A stretch of DNA of 64,000 nucleotides from JBMYZL01 sp965661765 (lineage in GTDB: Bacteria; Bacteroidota; Bacteroidia; Flavobacteriales_D; Sanyastnellaceae), in assembly GCA_965661765.1 (NCBI GenBank), contig CBFIFE010000008.1, forward strand, positions 10,052-74,051, written 5' to 3'. Under the pieces are notes generated by a model that was given only the letters and a program-made list of their open reading frames with translations, was not told where the DNA came from and searched no databases. Shown here one piece after another: positions 8,262 to 17,168 of this stretch (within the stretch, counting starts at the first letter, position 1; the number at the start of each line of letters is the position of its first letter). A program made the position numbers and the translations under genes.

Positions 8262-9137
8262 CTAATCAAAGGAGAAGGTCCAACTGATCCAAGGCAGCGG
8301 GACCGTGAATTCCCCATCCGTCACCATCACCATGGCATAGTCGAACAGTGAGTCCTTGGATTTGGAAGCCCGCCGGATGCCGATGCTCGCCAAGATGCCC
8401 TCGCCGAGGACGTAGTTTTCGGACATTAGCCAGGTTTGGTCATTCATCGGCACCATGAAGGACGCATTCCAAACCAACTGGTTCGATGACTCCGAAAACG
8501 CATTGCCTACGCTCACTGTGAAATTCGAGACCTCCCGGCCGAAAGTGACGTTTGCGAAGGCGATGCCCACTGGGCCCTCTAGGAAATTTGTCGACCAGTC
8601 GAAGAGGACAATGCCGCCAGCCGAAGCGTGAACACCTCCATTTTCGAGATCCCCGGACAGGGTCCCGCCCAGTTTGCCCGTCAGGCCTGCGCCGATGAAT
8701 GGGATCAGCGGGACGCCGATGGTCAAGTTGTCGGTGACGCCGTAGGAAACTTGGGAGTAGAGCAGGTAGCCGTTTTGGTAATAGCCCTCGCCCTGGCGCA
8801 GTTGGATGCCGCTCGGGGCGAAGTAATAGCGGCTGGATTGCGGGTTCGCGCGCGGCTCGCGGTAGGGGGTGAGCCGGTCGATCGTCGTTCGGCGCAAGAT
8901 GTCGATTTTCTGCACTTGAAGGATACCGAGGCCTTCGGTTTGCACGCGCAGGTAAGCTTCGTTTTCTTCGAGGATTTCGCCTTCGAGCGTCCGGCCGTTG
9001 GCCAAATCCAACCTCACCAACTCCCCCGACACCACCGCCGTTCCCAAGGAATCCGTTTGCCCCACGGCGGGGTTGAGTCCTGCGAGGCTGACAGCCAAGA
9101 AAACCAGGACGAAAAGCGCGGTAGCATTGATTTTCAT
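8262..9137 (-). CDS. Outer-membrane beta-barrel-like protein
   Basis: The 291-residue protein has a signal peptide (residues 1-27, ending AVGQ). A small beta-rich region (about 35-75; VSGELVRLDLANGRTLEGEI) is reminiscent of an SH3-like/RNA-chaperone fold. The rest, from about 90, alternates polar and hydrophobic residues with many aromatic positions and ends in WTFSFD, consistent with an 8-12 strand barrel. I recognise no named family. It is last in a minus-strand gene train headed by VTC and DUF4956, 66 bases after the DUF2490 gene, and probably co-transcribed. Confidence 0.7.
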   Translation of the reverse strand: MKINATALFVLVFLAVSLAGLNPAVGQTDSLGTAVVSGELVRLDLANGRTLEGEILEENEAYLRVQTEGLGILQVQKIDILRRTTIDRLTPYREPRANPQSSRYYFAPSGIQLRQGEGYYQNGYLLYSQVSYGVTDNLTIGVPLIPFIGAGLTGKLGGTLSGDLENGGVHASAGGIVLFDWSTNFLEGPVGIAFANVTFGREVSNFTVSVGNAFSESSNQLVWNASFMVPMNDQTWLMSENYVLGEGILASIGIRRASKSKDSLFDYAMVMVTDGEFTVPLPWISWTFSFD

Positions 9138-9203
9138 GGCATTGGGGTTGGGACGAAGCTACTCGATAACTGGGCGTGTTTTTCTGACAGGGGTCAGTTT
9201 TTC

Positions 9204-9899
9204 TCACGGGCGGAACGGGATTTTCCGCCATTTCTTGGCGGCCTTGTCGATGTCGAGTTTCAATCCGACGTTCACGATGGCCGTTCCCTCGTCGGACGGC
9301 GCCGCCCATGGGGCATCCCAAACCCACTTCACCTGAAGATCTGCCCATTTGTTGAGTTCGTGCTCGAGGCTGGCAAAGAGGCGATACTCGTCGAGGTGCC
9401 AAGGGGCTCCTGGCGTGTTCGGCAGGAACAACTCCCCACCCAGCTCGCCGTCCCAGTCTTTGCGGATGTCAAAGCTGCCGGAGAGTTTGAGGCGGGAGGT
9501 CCGGTCCGCGCTGCGGCCGTTCTCGCTGCTCAGGACGTCCGTGTGTTTGAATTGCTGGCGAAGGCGGACTTTGATTTTGACTTCGCCGATTTTGTCGTCG
9601 AAGGCGGCGTCGAACTGGTAGCGGTGGCCGAGGTGGTCGACCCCGTTCAGCGGACCTTCAGCGAAGTAGCGGTAGCCCAGGCTGAAGTCCCAATGTTTGT
9701 TGGCCTTCCATGAAAAGCTGGCTTCCGCGAAGGAGTTGTCGGTGAAGCCGTTTTCGCGGCGGTGCGCCAGTTCGACGGAGGCCTCGAAGGGACCGGGCAG
9801 CCCAAGGGAGCCGCCGAGGTCGAACCAGGTGGCTGGGGTTTGGCCGGAGGCCCAAAGCGGCATTGCCGCCATCAGGAACCACAATCCGCGAAGCCTCAT
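9204..9899 (-). CDS. DUF2490-like outer-membrane protein
   Basis: The start ATG 9899 opens MRLRGLWFLMAAMPLWASGQ, a signal peptide followed by a 211-residue mature part. The pattern of charged beta hairpins (WKANKHWDFSLGYRYFAEGP, KVRLRQQFKHTD, EYRLFASLEHELNKWADLQ) is what DUF2490 outer-membrane proteins show in Bacteroidota. It begins 10 bases after the stop of the lipoprotein gene, so the two are co-transcribed. Function is unknown; the position after a VTC/DUF4956 pair suggests an envelope role. Confidence 0.7.
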   Translation of the reverse strand: MRLRGLWFLMAAMPLWASGQTPATWFDLGGSLGLPGPFEASVELAHRRENGFTDNSFAEASFSWKANKHWDFSLGYRYFAEGPLNGVDHLGHRYQFDAAFDDKIGEVKIKVRLRQQFKHTDVLSSENGRSADRTSRLKLSGSFDIRKDWDGELGGELFLPNTPGAPWHLDEYRLFASLEHELNKWADLQVKWVWDAPWAAPSDEGTAIVNVGLKLDIDKAAKKWRKIPFRP

Positions 9900-9909
9900 C
9901 GCCTGCAGG

Positions 9910-10341
9910 TCAATTGTCCAGGACTGTGAGGGTGCCGACATCCACGGTGTCTCGCTTGCCCAGGATTTCCACAGTTTGCATCACAATGGTGTCTCCTGCC
10001 GGAAACGCACCAGAGCTGTCCCGAGAGTATGCATAGACCGTGTAGCTTCCGGGCAGCAAGTGGCTGAACCGAAAGGAGCCATCGAAGTGGGTCGCCGTTT
10101 TGTCCCCGTAATGGTCGCCGTCGCCGTAAATGATGAACACATCGTGGTCTCCGGCAGGGCCTTGGTGAATGATTTGGCCAAAATTCGAAGTGTACTCCAC
10201 TTCCCAGACCGATCCCTCCAACACGGCCCGACCGCCCTCACCGGGCCCCACGCGGCATCCCGCCAGCAACACCACCGCTGCCGCCGCGCCCCAAGCCCAG
10301 CAATTACTCGCCTTTGTGGTAATCCGAAAACGCTTGTTCAT
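9910..10341 (-). CDS. Small lipoprotein in the VTC operon
   Basis: The preferred start is ATG 10341 (MNKRFRITTKASNCWAWG), which gives a 143-residue lipoprotein precursor with lipobox LLAG-C. The in-frame ATG at 10377 would lengthen the n-region inside the upstream gene. The mature domain (EGSVWEVEYTSNFGQIIHQG, THFDGSFRFSHLLPGSYTVY, TVEILGKRDTVDVGTLTVLD) looks like a carboxypeptidase-regulatory or SdrD-B-type beta sandwich. The 5' end overlaps the DUF4956 gene by 38 bases, so the genes are tightly linked. Confidence 0.75.
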   Translation of the reverse strand: MNKRFRITTKASNCWAWGAAAAVVLLAGCRVGPGEGGRAVLEGSVWEVEYTSNFGQIIHQGPAGDHDVFIIYGDGDHYGDKTATHFDGSFRFSHLLPGSYTVYAYSRDSSGAFPAGDTIVMQTVEILGKRDTVDVGTLTVLDN

Positions 10342-10933
10342 CGTCGTAGTAGTAAATGCGCACTTGCGCGGTGTCATTCAGGAAATCGATGCGACCGATG
10401 TCAAATCGGTTGATTTTGAGTCCGGTGCGCGTCTCCAAATCGGCGTGCATTTCTTCCGATCGATCGGGCACAATGAGGTCAATGCGTTCGTAAATCAGCG
10501 TCTTCCGGGTTTCGTGTTTCAGAAGCCACAAGTATTCCAAACCATACGTCATGCCCACCACAGTTGCATTGATGAGCAAGGTTTCTGCGACACTGATTCG
10601 GTTGGCCGCCAAGGCATTGACCACCGAAATCCCGATGACAATGAACAGGTAGGTCATCTCCTTGATCTCGATGGCGTCTGTGCGGTAGCGAATGATGCCG
10701 AAAATCGCAAACAGGCCGAGCCCCATGCCCGTATCAATGTCAAGTTTCTTCAGACCGAAGCACAGGAAAAAGGTCACCAGCCCGATCAGGTAATAGGTGA
10801 AGAGGTAGTCTTTCCGCTTGGTTTTCGGGTAGTACAGGAATCGGATGATCACGGTCATGAAGACCAAATTCGACACCAACCTCGCCATCAGTTTGTAAAT
10901 GTCGGGGTCCATCCATGTGATTTCAAACGGCAT
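10304..10933 (-). CDS. DUF4956 membrane protein
   Basis: This is a 209-residue inner-membrane protein with about four or five helices in its first 150 residues (LVSNLVFMTVIIRFLYY, YLIGLVTFFLCFGL, MTYLFIVIGISVVNALAA, LLINATVVGMTYGLEYLWLL). The loop GLFAIFGIIRYRTDAIEIKE is the hallmark of DUF4956. A cytoplasmic C-terminal domain follows. DUF4956 genes are regularly found next to VTC-domain polyphosphate polymerases; here the start overlaps the VTC gene by 11 bases. The biochemical role is not established. A polyphosphate-linked membrane function is inferred from context. Confidence 0.88.
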   Translation of the reverse strand: MPFEITWMDPDIYKLMARLVSNLVFMTVIIRFLYYPKTKRKDYLFTYYLIGLVTFFLCFGLKKLDIDTGMGLGLFAIFGIIRYRTDAIEIKEMTYLFIVIGISVVNALAANRISVAETLLINATVVGMTYGLEYLWLLKHETRKTLIYERIDLIVPDRSEEMHADLETRTGLKINRFDIGRIDFLNDTAQVRIYYYDDEQAFSDYHKGE

Positions 10934-11696
10934 GTGCGGTCAATTGAGAGAGTTTTCTGCGCTTCGCCTTGAAGCGGTTCGATTTGAGTCCTGGTCGTGT
11001 GTCGGCCAAGCCCATGCAATATTTGCTGATGCGTTCCGGCCGAATCTGTTGGGCCTTTGCCCACTGGGCGAATGGCGACCGCCGATCGAGGCCAGATTGC
11101 TTCAGCTCAGCGATGCAGACCCCCTGCCACGCCATGGGGGCATCGGCTTCTCCTGGCGCCGCCACGACGATGTTCCAGTCGAGTGTCAATCGTTCGGTCC
11201 GGGCCCTGTTGACCAACGTGATCCGGTCAAACGCATTGAACAGGGAAGGGGCGAGGCCATCGCTGCAAATGCCCTGCGCTGAAAGGAATTGCAAGTGTTC
11301 CGGCGAAAGTTCTGAGGAGATGCGGGGCACGGGCAGGCGGCGCTTGTCGGTTTGGCCCTTGCGCTTGAGCTTCACTTCCAAGAAGGCCAAACCCGAATCC
11401 ACGTAGGCACGCATCCTCACCTTGTGCCGCTGCACTTTCTGACTGTGATGCGCAAAGTAGAGGGACAGGGCGTCGTGGTCGAAATACAGCGTTTCATAGC
11501 GAGCGCTCCTTCGGTTGTCAATGCACAAAACGTCGAAGTCATTTCGCAAAACGTGCAGCGCATCCGCCAATTGGGTCTCGCTCATCAGGTACTTTGTGTC
11601 CGTCCGCCGCAACAGCCGAACAGCGTCCATCTCCACCAAGGAGAGGGGCGAATACAGCCCGAGGGCCTCGTCGAATCGATTCGCGAAGGGGTGCAT
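10923..11696 (-). CDS. VTC-domain polyphosphate polymerase
   Basis: The 257-residue protein begins at ATG 11696 (MHPFANRFDEALGLYSPLSL). It shows the VTC tunnel-domain motifs in order: RRTDTKYLMS, YETLYFDHDALSLY, QRHKVRMRAYVDSGLAFLEV, then KLKRKGQTDKRR and a late Glu/Lys pair (CIAELKQS). VTC domains polymerise the gamma-phosphate of ATP into polyphosphate, using basic residues lining a beta barrel. In Bacteroidota the domain is typically stand-alone and partnered with DUF4956, exactly as here. It heads a five-gene minus-strand train and is divergent from the gene at 11777. An upstream extension in the same frame is not supported. Confidence 0.85.
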   Translation of the reverse strand: MHPFANRFDEALGLYSPLSLVEMDAVRLLRRTDTKYLMSETQLADALHVLRNDFDVLCIDNRRSARYETLYFDHDALSLYFAHHSQKVQRHKVRMRAYVDSGLAFLEVKLKRKGQTDKRRLPVPRISSELSPEHLQFLSAQGICSDGLAPSLFNAFDRITLVNRARTERLTLDWNIVVAAPGEADAPMAWQGVCIAELKQSGLDRRSPFAQWAKAQQIRPERISKYCMGLADTRPGLKSNRFKAKRRKLSQLTAHAV

Positions 11697-11776
11697 GCAG
11701 GTTTTTTGCAGTTTTCGAAGATAGGCAATCTGTTCATCTGTGCTCACATCAACAACGAAGGCATAACTTGCAAAGC

Positions 11777-14700
11777 ATGATGCGATGTGTTGCGCTGGGG
11801 CTCCTGTTGTGTGCCCTGATTCCCTTTGCTGCAGGCCAAACCGTGCCTCAAACCCCATACGCCACCTCTCCGGACGATCCTGCTTGGGTCCTGATGATGT
11901 ACGAGGCGGTGGCGGCGGGCGACCGATCGGACGAAACCTTGGCCGCCGTGCGCGGTGCCTTCGCCGATCATTTCGCCACGACCCCTTTCTCAAAAAACAG
12001 ACACACCCAATTCTTCAAGCGGTGGGTTCGTCAGGTGGATTTGGCCCAAACCGGGCGGCCGATCTCGGCGGCTGGCGGCGCACGACTTGCGGGCGAATGG
12101 TCAGAGCTCGGGCCATGGCATTACGACCCGGAGGTGGCCATGCATTTTCAGGTGCAATCTCCCGGGGCGTGCCACGTCTACACCGTTGAGCAGGCGCCGT
12201 CGAATCATCAGGTGGTGTGGGCCGGCACGGCGACAGCAGGCGCTTGGAAATCGGAGGATCACGGAGCGACTTGGACACTCATGACGCGGGATTTGCCGGT
12301 GGGCAGCGTCTACGCGCTGGCCATTGACCCAAATGATGCTCAGCGGGTTTGGTTCGGGGAAGGAGATGGCCAACTCTGGCGAACGGAGGATGGTGGCGTG
12401 ACTTGGACGATGTGTGGGCTGGCGGCCTTCCAAAACGTCGATCGCTGGTACCGCGACCTGAAGTTGATTCCCGGTGAATCGGGCGCCTTGACCTTGATGG
12501 CGGCGACCAACTACGGCATGTGGCGCAGCACAAATGGCGGCGATGACATGATTTACATTGCTGCTGGTGAATTCATGGAGCTCGAGGTGCACCCCCTCCA
12601 TCCCGACACCCTGTACACCGTGCAGCTCACGAACAACGCCACGGCTTTTCGGAAATCCATCGATGGCGGACAGACCTTTCTGACGGCGGGTTCCTCTGGC
12701 GGAAACGGCTGGCCCTCGACGCCTTCCGGCGACTACGTGCAGCGCCGCTGTGAAATCGCCGTCTCTCCTGCGGCACCCGATCGGGTGGCGGTGTTGGCGG
12801 CTGGAACCACGCCAGATGGGGCGGGATTGTACGGGTTGTACCTCAGCGAAGATGGAGGGGAGAATTTTGGCCAAACCTGTTGCGGCGACGGCCCCGGAGG
12901 TCCGTGGTCTCCGGAGGAAAACCCGAACATCCTCGGCTGGTCCGAAGACGGATCCGGCGACGGTGGGCAGTTTTATTACGACCTGGCCCTCGGCCTGTCG
13001 CCGGACACGCCGGACCGTTGGATGGCGGCGGGCATCAATGTTTGGCGCAGCCTGGACAACGGCGAAAACTGGGACCTCAATGGCCACTGGGTGACCTGGG
13101 CAGGCGAATTCACGGCGGAGCGGTACACGCATGCCGATGTGCACGATGTCAAGTTCTTCGTCCGCCCTGACGGCTCCATTGACATGTGGGTGGCATCTGA
13201 CGGCGGGCTGCATTATTCCGCGGACCAGGGTGATCATTTCGAACCGCGGATGTACGGCATGCACGGGACGGACTTTTGGGGCTGGCAAGCCGGTTGGCGC
13301 GAGGCGGAGGTGATGGTGGGGGGCACGTACCACAACGGGACCCTGATCCGCAATGGTGACATGTACCATTGGGGGGCGGACAGCGACTCTTCGGGGGGGT
13401 GGTTGGCGGAGCTGGCCGGCGACAACTACCGAGGTTTTGTCAATCCTGTCGATGCGCGTCGGGGTTACCATGATGGCGGCGCGTTTGACTTCAGCACCGA
13501 CCGTTGGACCCGCATTCAGGCCGCGGCTTTTGACGGCTCAAAAAAGCCCAACACCAGCTACGTCATCGGCGAATACGGGAACTTGGCGTGGGATCCACGT
13601 TGTTCGAACTGCATGTATTCTCCTGTGGGCAGTTCATTGTGGTACAGTGACAATGGTGGGGTTTCATGGAGTGAATTGCACGATTTTGGTGGTGAGAAAA
13701 TCATTTCGGTCAAGGTCAGCCCGAGGCACCCCGAACGCATTTACGTTTCGCACAAACAAAGCAGCTCGGCATGGCGCATTCATCGTTCAGACGATGGAGG
13801 GCAGAGTTGGCAGAACGTTTCCATGAGCCTGGCTGAGAATGGGAACAACGGAAACAAGCCGATATACTTGGAGGCCGATGGGGAGAATGCGGACCGGGTT
13901 TGGGCCATTTTGACAGGGGGCCAAACCGGGCACAAGGTCTTCGAATCCACCGACGCGGGCGAATCTTGGCAGGACCTCACCACCGATGTCATCGCCGATC
14001 AACGCGTCATCAGCATCGCGCACCAACGCGGCACAGCTGGCGGCTTGTACATCGGAACCCTGGGCTCTGTTTTTTATATGGATGACACCTCAACGGAGTG
14101 GGCGGTTGTGGGCACCTCCGGCCTGCCTGCGCGCACCACGAATTTGTTCCTGCAGCCCAACTATTGCGGGGGCACCTTGCGCAGCGCTGGCAATCGCGGC
14201 GTTCATGAAGTCGATTTTGTGGCGCCGTCTTCCGTGCAGTCTGGCTTCATGGCCGATCGGTTGCAGGTCAACCTCGCCACACCTTGCGAAACGCCACCAG
14301 TGCGCTTTGCCGAAGTCGCTGTGGCCAGTTGCGGGGACTTGAGTTTTGATTGGACCTTCGAAGGGGCCACGCCGGCCACAGCCACCGGTTCAGAGGTCTT
14401 CGTGACCTATGACGGACCCGGGCAATACGATGTCACTTGCACCGTCACGGATGGGGCGGGCAATGTTGACACTTGGACTTGGCCGGCGATGATCTCCGTG
14501 GTGGATGAGCCCGTGTTGCCAGGAGGGGGTTTTGCAGAGGATTTTGACGGTCCGCTCTTTCCACCGGCAAACTGGCGGATGGACACCCCCGGGCGCGCTT
14601 GGGAGCAAGCCTGGGACTTGCAAGATGAGACGAACGGCGTGGCCCAGTTCCCGAATTATTGGGCCGACACCGGCGGGGCTGAAGATCTCCTGATCACCCC

Positions 14701-15286
14701 TGGCTTTGACCCCACCGGGCTGGACAACGTCACCTTCGATGTCACCTACCAAACCTACGCTGATGCTGTCGACGGTCTTGCCCTCTGGGGACGCCCTGCG
14801 GGTGCCGAGAATTGGACGTCGCTTTGGTCAGCGGCTGGCGAGGCGCTGGCGGTGCCGGGGTGTTACACGTGGTTTTGGTACGATACTGGGGGAACGCCAG
14901 CATCGGAGACCTACGAAGTGCTTTTGCCTGCGGCGTGGACATCGGGAGAGGTGGGGTGCATGGAACTGGCGTGGGTGAACATTGGGGGACATGGGAACCA
15001 CATTTGGTTGGACAATGTGGCTGTCAATCAGGCCAAATCCGTCGACCCCCTTCACCGCTCGACCTGGTCGCTGTACCCGAACCCGAACCGTGGGGATGTG
15101 CTGCACCTTTCGGCGGCCCCTGACCTCGTGGAGCTGCGCGATGCCGCAGGGGCGCTCATTCGCCAATGGCGCGGTGGAGGTGGGCAGACCAGGATGTCTG
15201 TGGATGTCTCAGGATTGCCGGCAGGGCTCTATTTCATTGTCGCGGAGGGGCGCCCAGCCCTGAAGTTTCACCGGGTGGGTCGGTAA
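11777..15286 (+). CDS. BNR/sortilin-like T9SS surface protein
   Basis: This is a 1169-residue secreted protein. The signal peptide starts at ATG 11777 (MMRCVALGLLLCALIPFAAG, cut before QT). Residues of about 150-830 form a VPS10/BNR beta-propeller with repeated Asp-box words (SEDHGATWTLM, TEDGGVTWTMC, SLDNGENWDLN, SDNGGVSWSEL, SDDGGQSWQNV, STDAGESWQDL). A PKD module lies at about 842-912. A galactose-binding-like domain follows (about 920-1085; FAEDFDGPLFPPANWRMDTP). The T9SS type A tail is at about 1090-1169 (SLYPNPNRGD, DAAGALIRQW, GLPAGLYFIV). It could be a glycosidase-like or adhesive propeller; catalytic residues could not be assigned. Confidence 0.88.
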   Translation: MMRCVALGLLLCALIPFAAGQTVPQTPYATSPDDPAWVLMMYEAVAAGDRSDETLAAVRGAFADHFATTPFSKNRHTQFFKRWVRQVDLAQTGRPISAAGGARLAGEWSELGPWHYDPEVAMHFQVQSPGACHVYTVEQAPSNHQVVWAGTATAGAWKSEDHGATWTLMTRDLPVGSVYALAIDPNDAQRVWFGEGDGQLWRTEDGGVTWTMCGLAAFQNVDRWYRDLKLIPGESGALTLMAATNYGMWRSTNGGDDMIYIAAGEFMELEVHPLHPDTLYTVQLTNNATAFRKSIDGGQTFLTAGSSGGNGWPSTPSGDYVQRRCEIAVSPAAPDRVAVLAAGTTPDGAGLYGLYLSEDGGENFGQTCCGDGPGGPWSPEENPNILGWSEDGSGDGGQFYYDLALGLSPDTPDRWMAAGINVWRSLDNGENWDLNGHWVTWAGEFTAERYTHADVHDVKFFVRPDGSIDMWVASDGGLHYSADQGDHFEPRMYGMHGTDFWGWQAGWREAEVMVGGTYHNGTLIRNGDMYHWGADSDSSGGWLAELAGDNYRGFVNPVDARRGYHDGGAFDFSTDRWTRIQAAAFDGSKKPNTSYVIGEYGNLAWDPRCSNCMYSPVGSSLWYSDNGGVSWSELHDFGGEKIISVKVSPRHPERIYVSHKQSSSAWRIHRSDDGGQSWQNVSMSLAENGNNGNKPIYLEADGENADRVWAILTGGQTGHKVFESTDAGESWQDLTTDVIADQRVISIAHQRGTAGGLYIGTLGSVFYMDDTSTEWAVVGTSGLPARTTNLFLQPNYCGGTLRSAGNRGVHEVDFVAPSSVQSGFMADRLQVNLATPCETPPVRFAEVAVASCGDLSFDWTFEGATPATATGSEVFVTYDGPGQYDVTCTVTDGAGNVDTWTWPAMISVVDEPVLPGGGFAEDFDGPLFPPANWRMDTPGRAWEQAWDLQDETNGVAQFPNYWADTGGAEDLLITPGFDPTGLDNVTFDVTYQTYADAVDGLALWGRPAGAENWTSLWSAAGEALAVPGCYTWFWYDTGGTPASETYEVLLPAAWTSGEVGCMELAWVNIGGHGNHIWLDNVAVNQAKSVDPLHRSTWSLYPNPNRGDVLHLSAAPDLVELRDAAGALIRQWRGGGGQTRMSVDVSGLPAGLYFIVAEGRPALKFHRVGR

Positions 15287-15340
15287 GGTGGGATTGCGTA
15301 CATTTGGCGAGAAATTCAATTCATCAATTCACAACACATT

Positions 15341-15790
15341 TTGGGTAGATCAAATCAAACATTCAGCAAGCGGGAACGGGAACTGAAAAGAGAAAAGAAG
15401 CGGAAGGAGAAGGAGGCCAAAAAACTGGTCAGAGCGGAGAACAAGACAACGCTGGATTCGGATGATATGATTGCCTACGTGGATGAATTCGGTCAAATCA
15501 CGGACACACCACCAGACCCCACGCAGCGGGCGGAGGTGAGCCTTGAGGACATTGAGATCAGCGTCCCGAAGAAGGAAGAAGTCGAAGATGAGGGACCTCA
15601 CGAGGGCATTGTCAGTTTTTACAATGCAGACAAGGGTTTCGGTTTCATCCGGGATTTGGTGACACAAGAACGCGTCTTCGTTCACGTGAGCAACCTCGAG
15701 GAAGAGATTGCTGAGGATCAACGGGTGAAATTTGAGATTGAGATGACCGATCGGGGCCCAGGGGCCGTCAAGGTGTCTCGCGTGAAGTGA
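15341..15790 (+). CDS. Cold-shock domain protein with TTG start
   Basis: The 149-residue protein begins with TTG at 15341, giving (M)GRSNQTFSKRERELKREKKR. I prefer this start because the Bacteroidota family with this layout has an N-terminus of that form directly at residue 1. The chain has a highly basic coiled N-terminus (1-30), an acidic linker (about 30-85), and a C-terminal cold-shock domain (about 87-149). The domain carries RNP1-like KGFGFIRDL and RNP2-like RVFVHVSNL. It probably binds single-stranded RNA as a chaperone. It stands alone, 54 bases after the T9SS gene. Confidence 0.85.
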   Translation: MGRSNQTFSKRERELKREKKRKEKEAKKLVRAENKTTLDSDDMIAYVDEFGQITDTPPDPTQRAEVSLEDIEISVPKKEEVEDEGPHEGIVSFYNADKGFGFIRDLVTQERVFVHVSNLEEEIAEDQRVKFEIEMTDRGPGAVKVSRVK

Positions 15791-15878
15791 TTCGTCCCGT
15801 CTCTCGGGTTTCGTTTCTCGCTGTCATCGTGGGGTTTTCCGCACGAGATTTTGTCAGGGAATCGGTAATTTTGCCTTT

Positions 15879-17156
15879 GTGAAGCGGCCCATCATCATCG
15901 GAGCTGGCGTGGCAGGGCTTTCGGCGTGCCTCGAATTTGAGGCGGCCGGTTGTGCCCCGATTCTGCTGGAGGCTCGGGGTGAATTGGGCGGCCGGTTGCG
16001 CACGGACTTTGTCGATGGGGTCCCCATTGATCATGGTTTTCAAGTGCTGTTGACGGCCTACCCGGAGGTCAAGCGCCTCTTGGACGTGAAGGCCCTGAAT
16101 CCCATCCGGTTTGACAGCGGCGCTCGTGTTTTTCGGTCGGCCGGTGGTGCCCCAGTCCTGGTGTCGGATCCCCGACGCCATCCGGGCGATGCCATGGCGA
16201 CCTTGGGCAGTGGTTTGGTGAAAATCGGGGATGGCTGGCGGATGTTGCGCCACTTGCGTTCCATTCGCAGTGGCCAAAAGTTTGCTCGGGTTTTTTCTGA
16301 TGCGGCGGTGAGCCGTTCGACGGCCGAGATGCTCGAAGCCCGGGGGTATTCTGTGGATCTCGTGGATGAATTCTTTCGCCCATTTTTCGGGGGGATTTTC
16401 CTCGACCGCGACCTCAAAACGCCCGAGAGCATGTTCAATTTTGTGCTGCGCATGTTTGCCTCAGGTTCTGCCGTCTTGCCGCATGGCGGGATGCGTGTCG
16501 TGGCTGCGCAGCTCGAAGGCAATCTTGCGAAGACGGAGGTCAGAAAGCAGGTCCAAGCGGTTTGGGTGAACGAGGAAGGCACTGAACTTCGCTGTGCGGA
16601 TGGGGAGGTCATTCGTGGGGATGGTGTGGTGTTGGCCGTGCCCGGCTTGACGCGAGACGTGGAAGGCAGGCTCGTTCGTGACAATGACCTGAGGTGGAAC
16701 CGAACCGTGCGGTATGTGTGGTCGATTGCGCCGGATGTGCGGCGTTTTGAGCGGCCCATCATCGGCCTGACCCCGGGGTCGAAGCGCATCACGAACATGC
16801 ACTTTTTCCGAGACTTGGACCCGGAGTGGCCGGACTGGGTGTCGGTGACTGCTGTAGGCGATTCTGCCGATGTCGTGGACATCGCGGACGACAAGGCCAT
16901 GCGCTTGGCGTTTCAGCACGCCACAGGCATAGCTGTTCGAGAGACCGTTGCCATGCACGACGTGCGTCAGGCTCTGCCCATTGTGGGCCGTCAGATGTAC
17001 GAGCCAGACCCCGAGTCGACCTGGCTCATCGATGGGGTGCTCAAGGCTGGAGATGACCGGTCGAATCCGTCCTTCAACGGTGCTGCCCGGGCAGGCGCAG
17101 TTGCCGCGCAAGCTTTGGTCTCCTCTTGGGGCTCGAACCCTAAGCAGATGGCGTAA
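15879..17156 (+). CDS. FAD-dependent amine oxidase / desaturase-like oxidoreductase
   Basis: The 425-residue protein starts with GTG at 15879 (KRPIIIGAGVAGLSACLEFE). It has the FAD Rossmann motif GAGVAGL at residues 8-14, then the GG-doublet motif LLEARGELGGRLRTDFVDGV. The C-terminal FAD-contact region has LIDGVLKAGDDRSNPSFNGA followed by AARAGAVAAQAL. This is the plan of the protoporphyrinogen oxidase / phytoene desaturase / amine oxidase superfamily. The substrate cannot be deduced, and no carotenoid or haem genes are adjacent. It lies 12 bases upstream of the His-rich protein gene, so read-through is possible. Confidence 0.85.
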   Translation: MKRPIIIGAGVAGLSACLEFEAAGCAPILLEARGELGGRLRTDFVDGVPIDHGFQVLLTAYPEVKRLLDVKALNPIRFDSGARVFRSAGGAPVLVSDPRRHPGDAMATLGSGLVKIGDGWRMLRHLRSIRSGQKFARVFSDAAVSRSTAEMLEARGYSVDLVDEFFRPFFGGIFLDRDLKTPESMFNFVLRMFASGSAVLPHGGMRVVAAQLEGNLAKTEVRKQVQAVWVNEEGTELRCADGEVIRGDGVVLAVPGLTRDVEGRLVRDNDLRWNRTVRYVWSIAPDVRRFERPIIGLTPGSKRITNMHFFRDLDPEWPDWVSVTAVGDSADVVDIADDKAMRLAFQHATGIAVRETVAMHDVRQALPIVGRQMYEPDPESTWLIDGVLKAGDDRSNPSFNGAARAGAVAAQALVSSWGSNPKQMA

Positions 17157-17168
17157 CTTTCGCAGCAG

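Noticed and set aside
12101..13471. 456-codon open frame on the minus strand
   Set aside because: It is fully antisense to the BNR-repeat T9SS gene, which has clear domain matches. The frame is rich in Arg/Pro/His, as expected from a GC-rich complementary frame.
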